Positions 1 through 6,760 of a stretch of DNA of 64,000 nucleotides are shown here, piece by piece. Below the pieces are notes generated by a model that had not been told where the DNA came from, did not search any database, and saw only the letters and a program-made list of their open reading frames with translations. Both the position numbers and the translations under genes were made by a program. The stretch's first letter is position 1. Every line of letters begins with the position of its first letter. Source of the DNA: a virus; the IMG/VR virus record IMGVR_UViG_3300032291_002856, positions 1-64,000 of that record; one strand, given 5' to 3'.

Positions 1-43
1 CCGTATCTACTGCAATAGTAGATACGGGGGATTTTTTCTTTTT
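1..43 (+). terminator. Rho-independent terminator at the left edge
   Basis: An 11-bp perfect stem (1-11 paired with 17-27, loop gcaat) is followed by T6-C-T5 at 32-43. It would end a plus-strand transcript entering from outside the window. The T-tract is shared with the promoter module that follows immediately. Confidence 0.85.
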
Positions 44-59
44 GTTATGTATTTAGTGG
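32..59 (+). promoter_or_regulatory. Compact extended -10 promoter module, copy 1
   Basis: T6-C-T5 is followed by TG-T-TATGTA (extended -10, hexamer at 46-51) and, 10 bases after the hexamer start, GTGG at 56-59. Four other copies in the first 3.7 kb keep exactly this spacing. A start near GTGG would give a leader of about 30 nt that still contains the AGGAG of the gene at 88. No -35 hexamer is visible. Confidence 0.65.
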
Positions 60-87
60 ATTCGTTACTTACTTATAGGAGACTATC

Positions 88-288
88 ATGTATTTCCCAG
101 AAGACTACCACTTGTGCACGGACAGGGAGTGTGAAGAGCCACAGTGCGTGCAGTACTGTGCCGACATCGACAGCAACAGCGACTACCTAGAGTCCATCTA
201 CGTCAACACGACGGGATGGGTCGGCGTCGACACGTGGGACCCGACCGCCCCAACCGCGGACTTCGAAGGTAACATCCTACCTTTCTAG
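88..288 (+). CDS. Small cysteine-containing protein, unknown function
   Basis: This 66-residue acidic protein has four cysteines near the N terminus (C10, C15, C20, C24), spaced so that a small metal site is possible but not proven. It lacks a signal peptide or membrane segment. The ATG is preceded by AGGAG at good spacing, and the gene has its own promoter module upstream and a terminator downstream, so it is a one-gene transcription unit. I do not recognise the family. Its position among early-type genes suggests a small host-interaction or regulatory protein, which is inference only. Confidence 0.75.
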   Translation: MYFPEDYHLCTDRECEEPQCVQYCADIDSNSDYLESIYVNTTGWVGVDTWDPTAPTADFEGNILPF

Positions 289-291
289 TCC

Positions 292-339
292 TCCCCACAT
301 CCCTGCACCGCTTCGGCGGTGTGGGGATTTTTTCTTTTT
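292..339 (+). terminator. Rho-independent terminator after the first small gene
   Basis: CACCGC-ttcg-GCGGTG forms a tight hairpin, extended by CCCCACA/TGTGGGG pairing, and is followed by T6-C-T5 at 328-339. The T-tract doubles as the start of promoter module 2. Confidence 0.85.
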
Positions 340-355
340 GTTATGAATATTGCGG
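328..355 (+). promoter_or_regulatory. Compact extended -10 promoter module, copy 2
   Basis: T6-C-T5-G, then extended -10 TG-T-TATGAA (hexamer 342-347), then GCGG at 352-355, ten bases after the hexamer start as in the other copies. It lies just upstream of ssb and would give a leader of about 30 nt with a GAAGGAG ribosome site. Confidence 0.65.
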
Positions 356-385
356 GATTTGTATCTTTATTTGAAGGAGACTATC

Positions 386-826
386 ATGTCAAAGGACGTC
401 AACCGGATTACGATTACCGGAAACTTGGGAGCCGAGGTGGACGCTCGGTACACTGCAGCCGGTCGCATTGTCAGCAACTTCTCAGTTGCTGTCAATCAGT
501 CCTACAAGAACACCGACGGCGAAGTCATCAAGTCCGTGGAATGGTTTCGCGTGGTGGCCTGGGACAAGCTCGGCGAGATTTGCAACGAGTACCTTGTAAC
601 AGGTACTCGAGTGTACATCGAGGGTCGATTGCAGCAGCGTCGCTACACTGCCAAGGATGGCAGCGAGAAACTCGCTGTGGAAATCGTAGCCGCTGAGATG
701 ACAATTCTCAGCGCCCCGCCCGAACAACCACAACCTGCGCCTGCGCCTACCGAAAAACCAACCCTCAAAGGTACAATGGTACCTAAGAAACGGTCAACGG
801 TCTCGGACGAGCAAGCCAACGTCTAA
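386..826 (+). CDS. ssb: Single-stranded DNA-binding protein (OB fold)
   Basis: The 146-residue product binds ssDNA during replication and recombination. Residues 4-110 match the bacterial SSB OB fold: the opening 'RITITGNLG', then a 'VEWFRVVAWDKLGEICNEYL' core and the strand 'VYIEGRLQQRRY'. A proline-rich linker follows, and the tail ends in 'DEQANV', so the classic acidic tip with terminal phenylalanine (DDDIPF type) is missing. The host SSB partner network may therefore not dock on it. The ATG at 386 has GAAGGAG upstream. The gene has its own promoter module and terminator. A second, unrelated ssDNA-binding candidate is at 23,851. Confidence 0.93.
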   Translation: MSKDVNRITITGNLGAEVDARYTAAGRIVSNFSVAVNQSYKNTDGEVIKSVEWFRVVAWDKLGEICNEYLVTGTRVYIEGRLQQRRYTAKDGSEKLAVEIVAAEMTILSAPPEQPQPAPAPTEKPTLKGTMVPKKRSTVSDEQANV

Positions 827-830
827 ATCA

Positions 831-869
831 AACCCCTACACAGCATTTCGCTGTGTAGGGGTTTTTTTT
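831..869 (+). terminator. Rho-independent terminator after ssb
   Basis: A 12- to 14-bp stem (831-844 with about 849-863, loop atttc) is followed by eight Ts at 862-869. Confidence 0.9.
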
Positions 870-885
870 ATTGAGTTTCGCACAT

Positions 886-1246
886 CCCGCTCGCTTCGCT
901 CGCGGGTTAATTCGGTGTTTGGCGATCCACTTCGTTCCTCGCCAAAACCGTGTATTCCCCGATCCACTTCGTGTCTCGGGGTATCACACATTCCCCGAGC
1001 GACCGCGGTCGCTCGGGGAAGTCAGAGCGGTGCCGCTGGGTAACAAATGCGCTCCGACTTCGTCGGTGCAGGCGCATTTGTTTTGCCAGCGGACCTGTTT
1101 AGCTCGCGCCCTGGCCGCGCAGACTCGCTAGCGCTCGCTGCTGCCAGGGTACATACCTCGCTTCGCGAGGCGCTCGCGTTGGCCGGCGCTTCTCGCTACG
1201 CTCGCCGTGCTAACGCACGGTGTGTGCTCGCTACGCTCCGCGCACA
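886..1246. repeat. Nest of about ten palindromes and hairpins
   Basis: Stems seen: 886-890/902-906; 918-925/939-946; 957-962/976-981; a perfect 30-base palindrome at 991-1,020; a two-level stem 1,033-1,039/1,086-1,092 plus 1,042-1,052/1,072-1,082 with an inner 1,054-1,058/1,062-1,066; 1,109-1,115/1,143-1,149; 1,156-1,161/1,165-1,170; 1,184-1,188/1,203-1,207; 1,205-1,210/1,215-1,220; 1,221-1,227/1,240-1,246. The second and third share the loop pattern ATCCACTTCGT, and several loops contain CGCTACGCTCG or CTTCG. No T-run follows any of them, so they are not ordinary terminators. Confidence 0.85.
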
Positions 1247-1365
1247 GCGCCTACAGCGGCCACGATGGAATCAGAAGCAGCTCGAAACCCAGGCAGCCCC
1301 AGCCCCAAACCGAGGCGGCTCGCTGCGGCTCGCTGAGCCAGCCAGCCCAAGAACTGCGCTTGCCC

Positions 1366-1448
1366 CCGTTTCCAACCCTTTCTGGGCGCTCTTTAGAAAT
1401 TAGTCTCTCTGTATTACTCCGTTTCCAACCCTTTCTGGGCGCTCTTTA
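1366..1448 (+). repeat. Two copies of a 30-bp direct repeat (GGGCGC core)
   Basis: An identical 30-base unit occurs at 1,366-1,395 and 1,419-1,448, a 53-base period. Its core CTTTCTGGGCGCTCTTTA resembles the TTTCTTGGGCGCTTCTTT repeat found four times at 7,279-7,827. An AT-rich stretch follows each copy in both clusters. Confidence 0.9.
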
Positions 1449-1460
1449 AAAATTTATTGC

Positions 1461-1488
1461 TTTTTTCTTTTTGTTATATATAATGTGG
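1461..1488 (+). promoter_or_regulatory. Compact extended -10 promoter module, copy 3
   Basis: T6-C-T5-G, extended -10 TG-T-TATATA (hexamer 1,475-1,480), then GTGG at 1,485-1,488. No terminator hairpin precedes this copy; the second 30-bp repeat does. It should drive the gene at 1,516. Confidence 0.65.
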
Positions 1489-1515
1489 ATTATGTATTTT
1501 ATAAAGGAGTGTACT

Positions 1516-1830
1516 ATGGAAAGTGTCTTCACAATCGAATTGTTCCACACGGGTCTGTCTGCACTGCAAGCCAACGTCATCCGCGCACGGTACAGCGAGC
1601 GAGACCTGCAGGCCCAAAGTCGCACGACCACGCCCATAACCGTGACGCACCAAAACGTCGTTTTTGGAGTCCGTGCCGAAAACCCAGAAGACGCCAGAAT
1701 TCTGGGCTCCCGCATGTGGAACAAACTCGCTCTAGACGCCCGTCGCTGTGGCCGTGGAGATTGGCCATTCAAAGGAGTCTCTATCAAATCACATGCAGAG
1801 GTTTTACTCCAGGAAGAGTGGTTCGAGTAA
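1516..1830 (+). CDS. Unknown protein, 104 aa
   Basis: The ATG at 1,516 follows AAAGGAG and lies about 30 bases after promoter module 3. The product has a mixed alpha/beta pattern ('TTTPITVTHQNVVFGVRAENPEDARILGSR', quoted in part: TTTPITVTHQNVVFGVRAEN) with no transmembrane segment and no metal site. I do not recognise it. The next promoter module begins 15 bases after the stop, so it is probably transcribed alone or with read-through. Confidence 0.75.
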   Translation: MESVFTIELFHTGLSALQANVIRARYSERDLQAQSRTTTPITVTHQNVVFGVRAENPEDARILGSRMWNKLALDARRCGRGDWPFKGVSIKSHAEVLLQEEWFE

Positions 1831-1844
1831 ATACACGCCGGGGC

Positions 1845-1872
1845 TTTTTTCTTTTTGTTATAGTTGTTGTGG
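1845..1872 (+). promoter_or_regulatory. Compact extended -10 promoter module, copy 4
   Basis: T6-C-T5-G, extended -10 TG-T-TATAGT (hexamer 1,859-1,864), GTGG at 1,869-1,872. The preceding sequence shows no strong hairpin. It sits just upstream of the gene at 1,899. Confidence 0.65.
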
Positions 1873-1898
1873 TTTCAATTTTACATTCTGGAGGCGCT

Positions 1899-2135
1899 AT
1901 GAAAGCAACACTTCGCGACGTTTTGTCCAGGGTCAATGTCGGTACCATGTACGGTACACTGGAGGTCGAGCTCGGCTCTGACTCGACCCCAGAACACCAA
2001 ATCGGAACGGAGGCTGTTCAAGAGGCAATACGCTTTTTGAAGACATCCACTTCAGGGCACGAAGACGTAACTGAATTCGAGATTCAGTACGAAAACGGAA
2101 ACACGTATGTATTCTATCTTGACGCTGACTACTAA
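1899..2135 (+). CDS. Unknown small acidic protein, 78 aa
   Basis: The ATG follows TGGAGG at good spacing and promoter module 4. The product begins MKATLRDVLSRVNVGTMYG and ends with 'YENGNTYVFYLDADY', an acidic alpha/beta protein without a recognised motif. It heads a tightly packed run of genes to 3,646. Confidence 0.75.
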   Translation: MKATLRDVLSRVNVGTMYGTLEVELGSDSTPEHQIGTEAVQEAIRFLKTSTSGHEDVTEFEIQYENGNTYVFYLDADY

Positions 2136-2145
2136 GGAGCAAACA

Positions 2146-2481
2146 ATGCCTAAGCACACAATGGTAATCGACTACGTTTTGTCGTCACCCGACTTCGACA
2201 CAATCAAGAACTCCATCAGCGTATCCGTGTCCGACAATACGCGATGGAACGTCGCACAGGCAGCGGCCATCAAACTCATGCAAAATTCGCCAATAACTCT
2301 GCCAACCAACATGATGTCCTGGATTCTGAACAATACGCAAAATCCAGAATACGTGTGGCATCAAGGTGAACGCGTAACCTGCGTTTTTAAACTCCCGCTT
2401 CGCCGTATTCGATTCCTCAAAAGCACTGACGAGCAAATTGCATTAGGAAAGTATGCAATTACTGAAGGAGGCTACCTATGA
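2146..2481 (+). CDS. Unknown protein, 111 aa
   Basis: The start is the ATG at 2,146, which has AAGGAGC just upstream; an earlier in-frame ATG at 2,107 lies inside the preceding gene and has no ribosome site. The stop overlaps the next start as ATGA, which indicates translational coupling. The product is soluble, with an Arg-rich segment 'PLRRIRFLKS' near the C terminus. The family is not recognised. Confidence 0.75.
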   Translation: MPKHTMVIDYVLSSPDFDTIKNSISVSVSDNTRWNVAQAAAIKLMQNSPITLPTNMMSWILNNTQNPEYVWHQGERVTCVFKLPLRRIRFLKSTDEQIALGKYAITEGGYL

Positions 2482-2933
2482 GCAAGCACGACATCTATGT
2501 ATTCGCCGACAGTGTAAACTGCTCGGCGATTCAAAACACAAAACATGAATGGTATATCTACGAAGACTTAGGTATGGACCTACCAGTATTCACGGGAACT
2601 GCTTACGCAACACTCATCTATCTGCGTGGCCGATTGGCACAGAAGCAGTATCAGTACCCAGTGCCAAAAGAAAAACTGAAGACCATACTCAGAGCACTGC
2701 TAGATTCTATCCAAGATTACCAGATTGGAAGCTACGTCGCCACCGAAATTCTCGGACTTGTAGCCGACGTAGCTGTCGATGATTGGGACTCTTTTTCCGG
2801 ATCCGTGCATCTATTAGTAACAAAAGGAGAAGAACTCGGCCTAACGCAAGACCAACAGGTAGTTATCGACGAACTCGACAACTGGCACACATTGTTTATT
2901 CACGACAAGGAGAATGCACCAAATGCCAACTAA
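2478..2933 (+). CDS. Unknown protein, 151 aa
   Basis: It starts at the ATGA overlap with the previous gene and has GGAGG upstream. The product is soluble and mainly helical, with an acidic C-terminal half and the internal stretch 'IQDYQIGSYVATEILGLVAD'. No catalytic motif is visible. It belongs to the 1,899-3,646 operon. Confidence 0.75.
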   Translation: MSKHDIYVFADSVNCSAIQNTKHEWYIYEDLGMDLPVFTGTAYATLIYLRGRLAQKQYQYPVPKEKLKTILRALLDSIQDYQIGSYVATEILGLVADVAVDDWDSFSGSVHLLVTKGEELGLTQDQQVVIDELDNWHTLFIHDKENAPNAN

Positions 2934-3222
2934 CAAAGCAGCCGTAATCAAAAACATCGCACGCCGTTTGAAAATCAAAGCGGATTGGGACACGTCGGTT
3001 AAACTGTGGGACATCCGCTTCAATGACAATGACGGATGGGTGCAGGCCACCACAGGTGAAGCGTACATCGCAATGGTCACCCTCGAGTACGACTACGCTG
3101 CTCGAGGACACCGTTGTGAAGTATGCTATCAAGTATACGCCGAATCGCAACAATACATGACAGGCTCAGGTATGCGTACTCTCTGTATCGGATGCAAACA
3201 CAACTACGTAGAAAAGGTGTAA
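2923..3222 (+). CDS. Small zinc-ribbon-like protein, 99 aa
   Basis: The chosen ATG at 2,923 lies nine bases after AAGGAG; the ATG at 2,914 is too close to that site. It overlaps the preceding stop by 11 bases. The C-terminal half carries CEVC and, about 25 residues later, CIGC, a two-knuckle pattern typical of zinc ribbons. A nucleic-acid- or protein-binding role is plausible, but the family is not recognised. Confidence 0.7.
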   Translation: MPTNKAAVIKNIARRLKIKADWDTSVKLWDIRFNDNDGWVQATTGEAYIAMVTLEYDYAARGHRCEVCYQVYAESQQYMTGSGMRTLCIGCKHNYVEKV

Positions 3223-3223
3223 C

Positions 3224-3646
3224 ATGTTCTCAAAACCAATCATGTCCAAAGCGCTGGTCGCCTCTCTGTCAGTGACGGAGGAGGCGGCCAACTGGCTCTA
3301 CGACACAATCACGCCCGTACTCCCGTTCAACATCGGATTTCTTCAAAAATTCGAGTTTGACATGGTGCCCGCTATCCACCAGTGGGTGCTGGACTACTGC
3401 AAAACGTTCAAGCACTTCAGACTCGGCGAACTGCGTGAAGAAATCTTCCACATTCAAATGGGCAAGAATGTGGTGTCTTTGCAACACATTCTAGATTTCC
3501 CCGAAACTGAATACTTCGCGGCAAATCTCTCGTGGCCGTTTTTCAACCTAAATGAGTTGGGCCTCTTCACAACCATCATCCCATGGGAAGAACCCAACAT
3601 AGAAAGAGAAGAGTACGAAGATATCGGTCCGTTCGCACGTCTCTAA
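3224..3646 (+). CDS. Unknown protein, 140 aa
   Basis: The ATG follows the previous stop by one base, with AAAAGGT as a weak ribosome site, so coupling is likely. The product is helical, with hydrophobic and aromatic-rich stretches ('NLSWPFFNLNELGLF') but no clear transmembrane helix, and it ends acidic. It is the last gene before a strong terminator. The function is unknown. Confidence 0.72.
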   Translation: MFSKPIMSKALVASLSVTEEAANWLYDTITPVLPFNIGFLQKFEFDMVPAIHQWVLDYCKTFKHFRLGELREEIFHIQMGKNVVSLQHILDFPETEYFAANLSWPFFNLNELGLFTTIIPWEEPNIEREEYEDIGPFARL

Positions 3647-3653
3647 TTACCAA

Positions 3654-3692
3654 CCCGCAGGTATTCTCTACAAATACTTGCGGGCAGTTTTT
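3654..3692 (+). terminator. Rho-independent terminator of the 1.9-3.6 kb operon
   Basis: CCCGCA (3,654-3,659) pairs with TGCGGG (3,679-3,684), extended inward by GTATT/AATAC, followed by T5 at 3,688-3,692. The T-run is also the start of promoter module 5. Confidence 0.88.
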
Positions 3693-3714
3693 CTTCTTGT
3701 TATAGTTTAAGTGG
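3688..3714 (+). promoter_or_regulatory. Compact extended -10 promoter module, copy 5
   Basis: TTTTTCTTCTTG, extended -10 TG-T-TATAGT (hexamer 3,701-3,706), GTGG at 3,711-3,714. This is the most diverged T-tract of the five, but the spacing is unchanged. It should drive the ArdC-like gene and the genes behind it. Confidence 0.65.
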
Positions 3715-3738
3715 GTTTGTTACAATAAGGAGTTTGCA

Positions 3739-4599
3739 ATGACTGCAGTACAGACAGACAAAATGTGGGCACCGTTGGTCGAGGCCTTGGTAGAGGCATT
3801 GGAAAACCACGAAATCACCGGAGAATGGAAACAACCATGGACTTCCATGCAGCACACAAATGCTGCGACGCTGCGTCCGTACCAGTCCATGAACGCACTC
3901 GCATTGTCAGTAGCGTGCTGGAAAAAACCCCGCACGCACGCAATCTGGGCCACGTACAAACAGTGGCAAACCCTTGACCTCCAAGTCAAGAAAGGTGCAA
4001 CAGGAACCGCGCTTTGGACTCCTCCACGATTCATCAACAAAGACGCTGACGATGGCAGCAAAATCAAAATGCGTATACATGCAGGCATCTTCTACGTATT
4101 TAACGCGGATGATGTAGAAGGTTTTGTGCCACCACAAGAAGAAATTTCTGAAACACAGCGTCTTGTCGATGCAGAATTCTTTCTGCACAAGCAAAGTCCT
4201 AAAGTCGTATTCGGCGACCCGACGCGTGCATTTTACACGCCTAACCAAGATTTTATCAACATGCCCGAATTTGTAAATTTCAAATCGCCAGAGGCGTACT
4301 ACGCCACCCTGGCACACGAATTGGTACACTGGACCGGCCACAAGTCTCGACTTGACCGACTCAGTAAAGACCGCGGCGTTGAATACGCAATTGAGGAATT
4401 GGTTGCCGAATTCGGATCAGCCATGATTTGTAGCCACCTGGGTATAGCATCCGAAACTCGCGAAGACCACCAGCAATATCTCAGCCTTTGGTACAGCCGT
4501 ATCAAATCAGAGCCAGATATTGTACGCAAATGTGTGTTAAAAGCCTCACAGGCATTTAACTATATCAACAGCAGCAGTAATGCAGAGGAGACGGCATGA
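3739..4599 (+). CDS. ArdC-like antirestriction protein with zincin domain
   Basis: The 286-residue protein has the two-part ArdC layout. The N-terminal domain (about 1-125) has the family pattern 'YQSMNALALS', 'KKGATGTALW' and 'FYVFNADDVEGF' and is known in the family to bind ssDNA. The C-terminal metallopeptidase-like domain has HELVH (H193, E194, H197) followed by 'TGHKSRLDR' and the downstream 'EELVAEFGSA' helix. ArdC-type proteins protect incoming DNA from restriction; whether this one cuts a protein is unknown. The ATG has AAGGAG upstream and promoter module 5 in front. The early-type context fits protection right after DNA entry. Confidence 0.9.
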   Translation: MTAVQTDKMWAPLVEALVEALENHEITGEWKQPWTSMQHTNAATLRPYQSMNALALSVACWKKPRTHAIWATYKQWQTLDLQVKKGATGTALWTPPRFINKDADDGSKIKMRIHAGIFYVFNADDVEGFVPPQEEISETQRLVDAEFFLHKQSPKVVFGDPTRAFYTPNQDFINMPEFVNFKSPEAYYATLAHELVHWTGHKSRLDRLSKDRGVEYAIEELVAEFGSAMICSHLGIASETREDHQQYLSLWYSRIKSEPDIVRKCVLKASQAFNYINSSSNAEETA

Positions 4600-4805
4600 G
4601 CAACGCAAGCTACGTAGCATTTGAACACGCGGTGACTGACATGAAAGAAGCCATCAAGAAAATGGAAAAGTACATCGACGGAGAAGAAATCTCGCCATCA
4701 GAATTTCTGTACCTCCGTCAACTGTATCTCCAATGCCAAGAATTCACTGAAGCACTCGACAGTGCAGTCAACGGCGGAGACTTAAACGAAGACTTCACCT
4801 GGTAA
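4596..4805 (+). CDS. Unknown small helical protein, 69 aa
   Basis: It starts in an ATGA overlap with the ArdC-like gene, with GAGGAGA upstream, so the two are translationally coupled. The product is entirely helical and highly charged ('MKEAIKKMEKYIDG', 'YLRQLYLQCQEFTEALDSAV'), resembling a small two-helix coiled coil. A partner role for the ArdC-like protein is possible from coupling alone. The family is not recognised. Confidence 0.75.
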   Translation: MSNASYVAFEHAVTDMKEAIKKMEKYIDGEEISPSEFLYLRQLYLQCQEFTEALDSAVNGGDLNEDFTW

Positions 4806-4816
4806 ACGTAATAGCA

Positions 4817-4842
4817 GCGGGGGTAGAATTTCCTGCCCCCGC
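4817..4842 (+). other. Intergenic GC-rich hairpin upstream of a ribosome site
   Basis: GCGGGGG (4,817-4,823) pairs with CCCCCGC (4,836-4,842) around a 12-base loop. No T-run follows; the next element is the TTAGGAG ribosome site of the gene at 4,859. It resembles the hairpin at 6,472-6,496 and may be an RNA processing or stability element. Confidence 0.6.
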
Positions 4843-4858
4843 ACACTTAGGAGACACC

Positions 4859-5320
4859 ATGCACAACCACGATGCACCAACAATCGAAATCATCAAGGCC
4901 GCAAAAGACACAATAAACGAGGAACTCTACGAGCGACTCGAAGGTATCGGCACAGCAGTAATGGACAAACTCAAATCCAAGCACTCCTCCCTCGTAGAAA
5001 ACTTCGATGACCGCGTCATTGAGAAGTATCTCAACAACGTACTGAATGGATACTACGACCCATTTGAAGCTCTGTATGACGAAACCGAGCTAGAACTGGC
5101 CATCGAAGAAGCTGACCCGTATCTCAACGAGCGCACGTGCGACAACTGCACAGGCGCGTATGCAACCATTCGCTGGTCAGATGGAGAAGTCCAGAAGGTT
5201 TTCTTTTCTTTTATGCAGGTTAGAGAAGATGGTGATGATGAAGCCGTCTTCTATTATATGGAGGATAGAAATGACCTATACGTAGGCTACAGTAACGGGG
5301 AATGGACTATCGTAGAATAG
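4859..5320 (+). CDS. Unknown acidic protein, 153 aa
   Basis: The ATG follows TTAGGAG. The protein has an N-terminal helical half and a C-terminal beta-rich half ('YATIRWSDGEVQKVFF', 'VFYYMEDRNDLYVGY') with one CxxC (DNCTGAY preceded by RTC). It is strongly acidic and soluble. I do not recognise it. Confidence 0.75.
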   Translation: MHNHDAPTIEIIKAAKDTINEELYERLEGIGTAVMDKLKSKHSSLVENFDDRVIEKYLNNVLNGYYDPFEALYDETELELAIEEADPYLNERTCDNCTGAYATIRWSDGEVQKVFFSFMQVREDGDDEAVFYYMEDRNDLYVGYSNGEWTIVE

Positions 5321-5327
5321 GTATCCA

Positions 5328-5633
5328 ATGTCAAACGCTCTAGAGTTTTTCAGGTTCTTTCTTGCTAAACCTAACACACAATTGTCTATACAACAGCGGT
5401 TCGCATCGCTGTATGTCTGTAGACTCTATGTTCAGGAAGGAGGTGAGATATTTTCAAGACCGGACCTAAAAAACCACAGACAAATTCTAGAACGTTGGCG
5501 CAATAAACAGCGCGTGTGGGTACACCCAGAAGCAGACGCTATCGTGTACTTCCACGCGCTCGACTTAGCCAAGCATCTACGACTAAGCTACACGTTGGCC
5601 GAACGACTCGACCCTGACAATCGCATGCCTTAG
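5328..5633 (+). CDS. Unknown protein, 101 aa
   Basis: The ATG at 5,328 lies seven bases after the previous stop, with only weak purine-rich sequence upstream, so it probably relies on coupling. The N-terminal half is helical and the rest is basic. No recognised motif is present. Confidence 0.68.
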   Translation: MSNALEFFRFFLAKPNTQLSIQQRFASLYVCRLYVQEGGEIFSRPDLKNHRQILERWRNKQRVWVHPEADAIVYFHALDLAKHLRLSYTLAERLDPDNRMP

Positions 5634-5646
5634 GAGCACGTGCACA

Positions 5647-6459
5647 ATGCAAAAGCATCTATTGCCTATCAATCTCATCGAGAATACCCAAAACGGTAAA
5701 CTCAAAGGCGACTCCGTAAACTACAACTTCTTGACTACATATCAAGAAGTCGGCCCTAGCTGCCCAACCAGTTGCTGGTTTCATCCGGAATCCATCCATC
5801 TCACCGAACGTAAGCTCATCGGCCTCAATGCGTGCTATACTCTCAAGGGTCAGATGGCCAGACACGTATCCAAAGCCAAATTCGCAAATGCAGTGTGGGA
5901 CGGCAACGAGCTCAACATCCTGCGTCAAGACCTTGGCTTCAAGTTCCTTATGCACGCCTCAGGTCGCAAAGCAATCGACGGTATTCGCTGGAGTACCGGC
6001 GGCGATATTCTGCACCCCGACACTGGCGAGGTGTGGGATGACTTCGTAGACCTTATCATAGACGCAAACAACAAAGCACTCGAGCTCGGTATCCCCACCA
6101 TTGGCTTCACAGCCACATGGCGTATGCCAGGCGCCCAACGTCTTCGTGGCCACTTCCACGCATCGTGCCAATCAGAAGCCGATGTGCTCGAAGCTGTAGC
6201 AATGGGATGGACCGTAGCATACGCAGTGCCCAAAGGCAAAGTAGAAGAAGCGCTGGCATTCTTCAAACTTCACGGCATTGACGGCTGCTGGTGCCCCGAG
6301 CAAGCAGGTAAAACAGACTCGTGTGCCAATTGCGGCATCTGTGCACGCTACAACGCCTACGTCCACAAACAACATCCACTAGAGCCTCACTTCATGCGGT
6401 ATCGTCGCAAAGACCGCAGTATCAACGTACCACGCTCTATCGTGCTCGTCAGCCACTAA
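5647..6459 (+). CDS. GP88-like cysteine-rich phage protein, 270 aa
   Basis: The N terminus has the phage GP88-type layout: a 'NGKLKGDSVNYNFLTTYQ' lead, then CPTSCWF (C39, C43) and C63. Nine cysteines in all are seen, with C174 and a C-terminal cluster C214, C216, C226, C229, C232 ('CWCPEQ...CANCGICARY'). Such spacing suggests bound metal, either zinc or an iron-sulfur cluster. There is no CxxxCxxC as in classical radical SAM enzymes. The middle part contains 'RWSTGGDILHPDTGEVWDDF' and 'GIPTIGFTATWRMPG', a barrel-like alternation. The ATG follows TAGGAG. GP88 family function is not established, so none is assigned. Confidence 0.7.
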   Translation: MQKHLLPINLIENTQNGKLKGDSVNYNFLTTYQEVGPSCPTSCWFHPESIHLTERKLIGLNACYTLKGQMARHVSKAKFANAVWDGNELNILRQDLGFKFLMHASGRKAIDGIRWSTGGDILHPDTGEVWDDFVDLIIDANNKALELGIPTIGFTATWRMPGAQRLRGHFHASCQSEADVLEAVAMGWTVAYAVPKGKVEEALAFFKLHGIDGCWCPEQAGKTDSCANCGICARYNAYVHKQHPLEPHFMRYRRKDRSINVPRSIVLVSH

Positions 6460-6471
6460 TCATTAGTAATC

Positions 6472-6496
6472 GCGGGGTAGTTAATCGCTGCCCCGC
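6472..6496 (+). other. Intergenic GC-rich hairpin
   Basis: GCGGGG (6,472-6,477) pairs with CCCCGC (6,491-6,496). It is of the same type as the hairpin at 4,817-4,842: between two genes, just before a ribosome site, with no T-run. Confidence 0.55.
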
Positions 6497-6511
6497 AAGA
6501 AAGACACAGCA

Positions 6512-6760
6512 ATGCCAATCAGCCAAGACATTCGTGACATCCGTCTTAAGTACGACTGCGTAGTGTTCGACTGGACTATCACAGACGTGGCCAACCAACT
6601 TCGCCGCATGCACCCAGAGCTCAGTATCGAAGAAGCATTCGAGCGCGCATTGCCCTTCTGGAACGACAAACTCAAGACGGCAATCGTAGCATCCGTAATC
6701 GTCGCAGGTATCGAAGCTATCGAAACATACATCAATGAAAGAGACTACACCAATGGGTAA
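6512..6760 (+). CDS. Unknown small helical protein, 82 aa
   Basis: The ATG lies after a purine-rich AAGAAAG. The product is helical with an Ile/Val/Ala-rich stretch ('TAIVASVIVAGIEAIETYIN') that is amphipathic and probably too polar to be a membrane helix. Its end overlaps the next start by eight bases. No family is recognised. Confidence 0.7.
   Translation: MPISQDIRDIRLKYDCVVFDWTITDVANQLRRMHPELSIEEAFERALPFWNDKLKTAIVASVIVAGIEAIETYINERDYTNG

Larger units (their letters stand above)
870..1515. other. Gene-free interval with palindrome nest and repeats
   Basis: About 650 bases between ssb and the gene at 1,516 hold no convincing gene. Open frames across it lack ribosome sites and run through palindromes. 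From left to right it contains the palindrome nest, a GC-rich stretch with nothing recognised (1,247-1,365), two copies of a 30-bp direct repeat and promoter module 3. Confidence 0.8.

Noticed and set aside
871-1449. Open frames of 80-118 codons across the palindrome nest
   Set aside because: They lack ribosome sites, run through palindromes and direct repeats, and have Arg/Ala-rich low-complexity products in several frames at once.
32-3726. Promoters read as TTGTTA-N18-TACAAT in the five modules
   Set aside because: Transcription would then start inside or after the Shine-Dalgarno sequence. The extended -10 reading gives a sensible 30-base leader and fixed spacing in all five.
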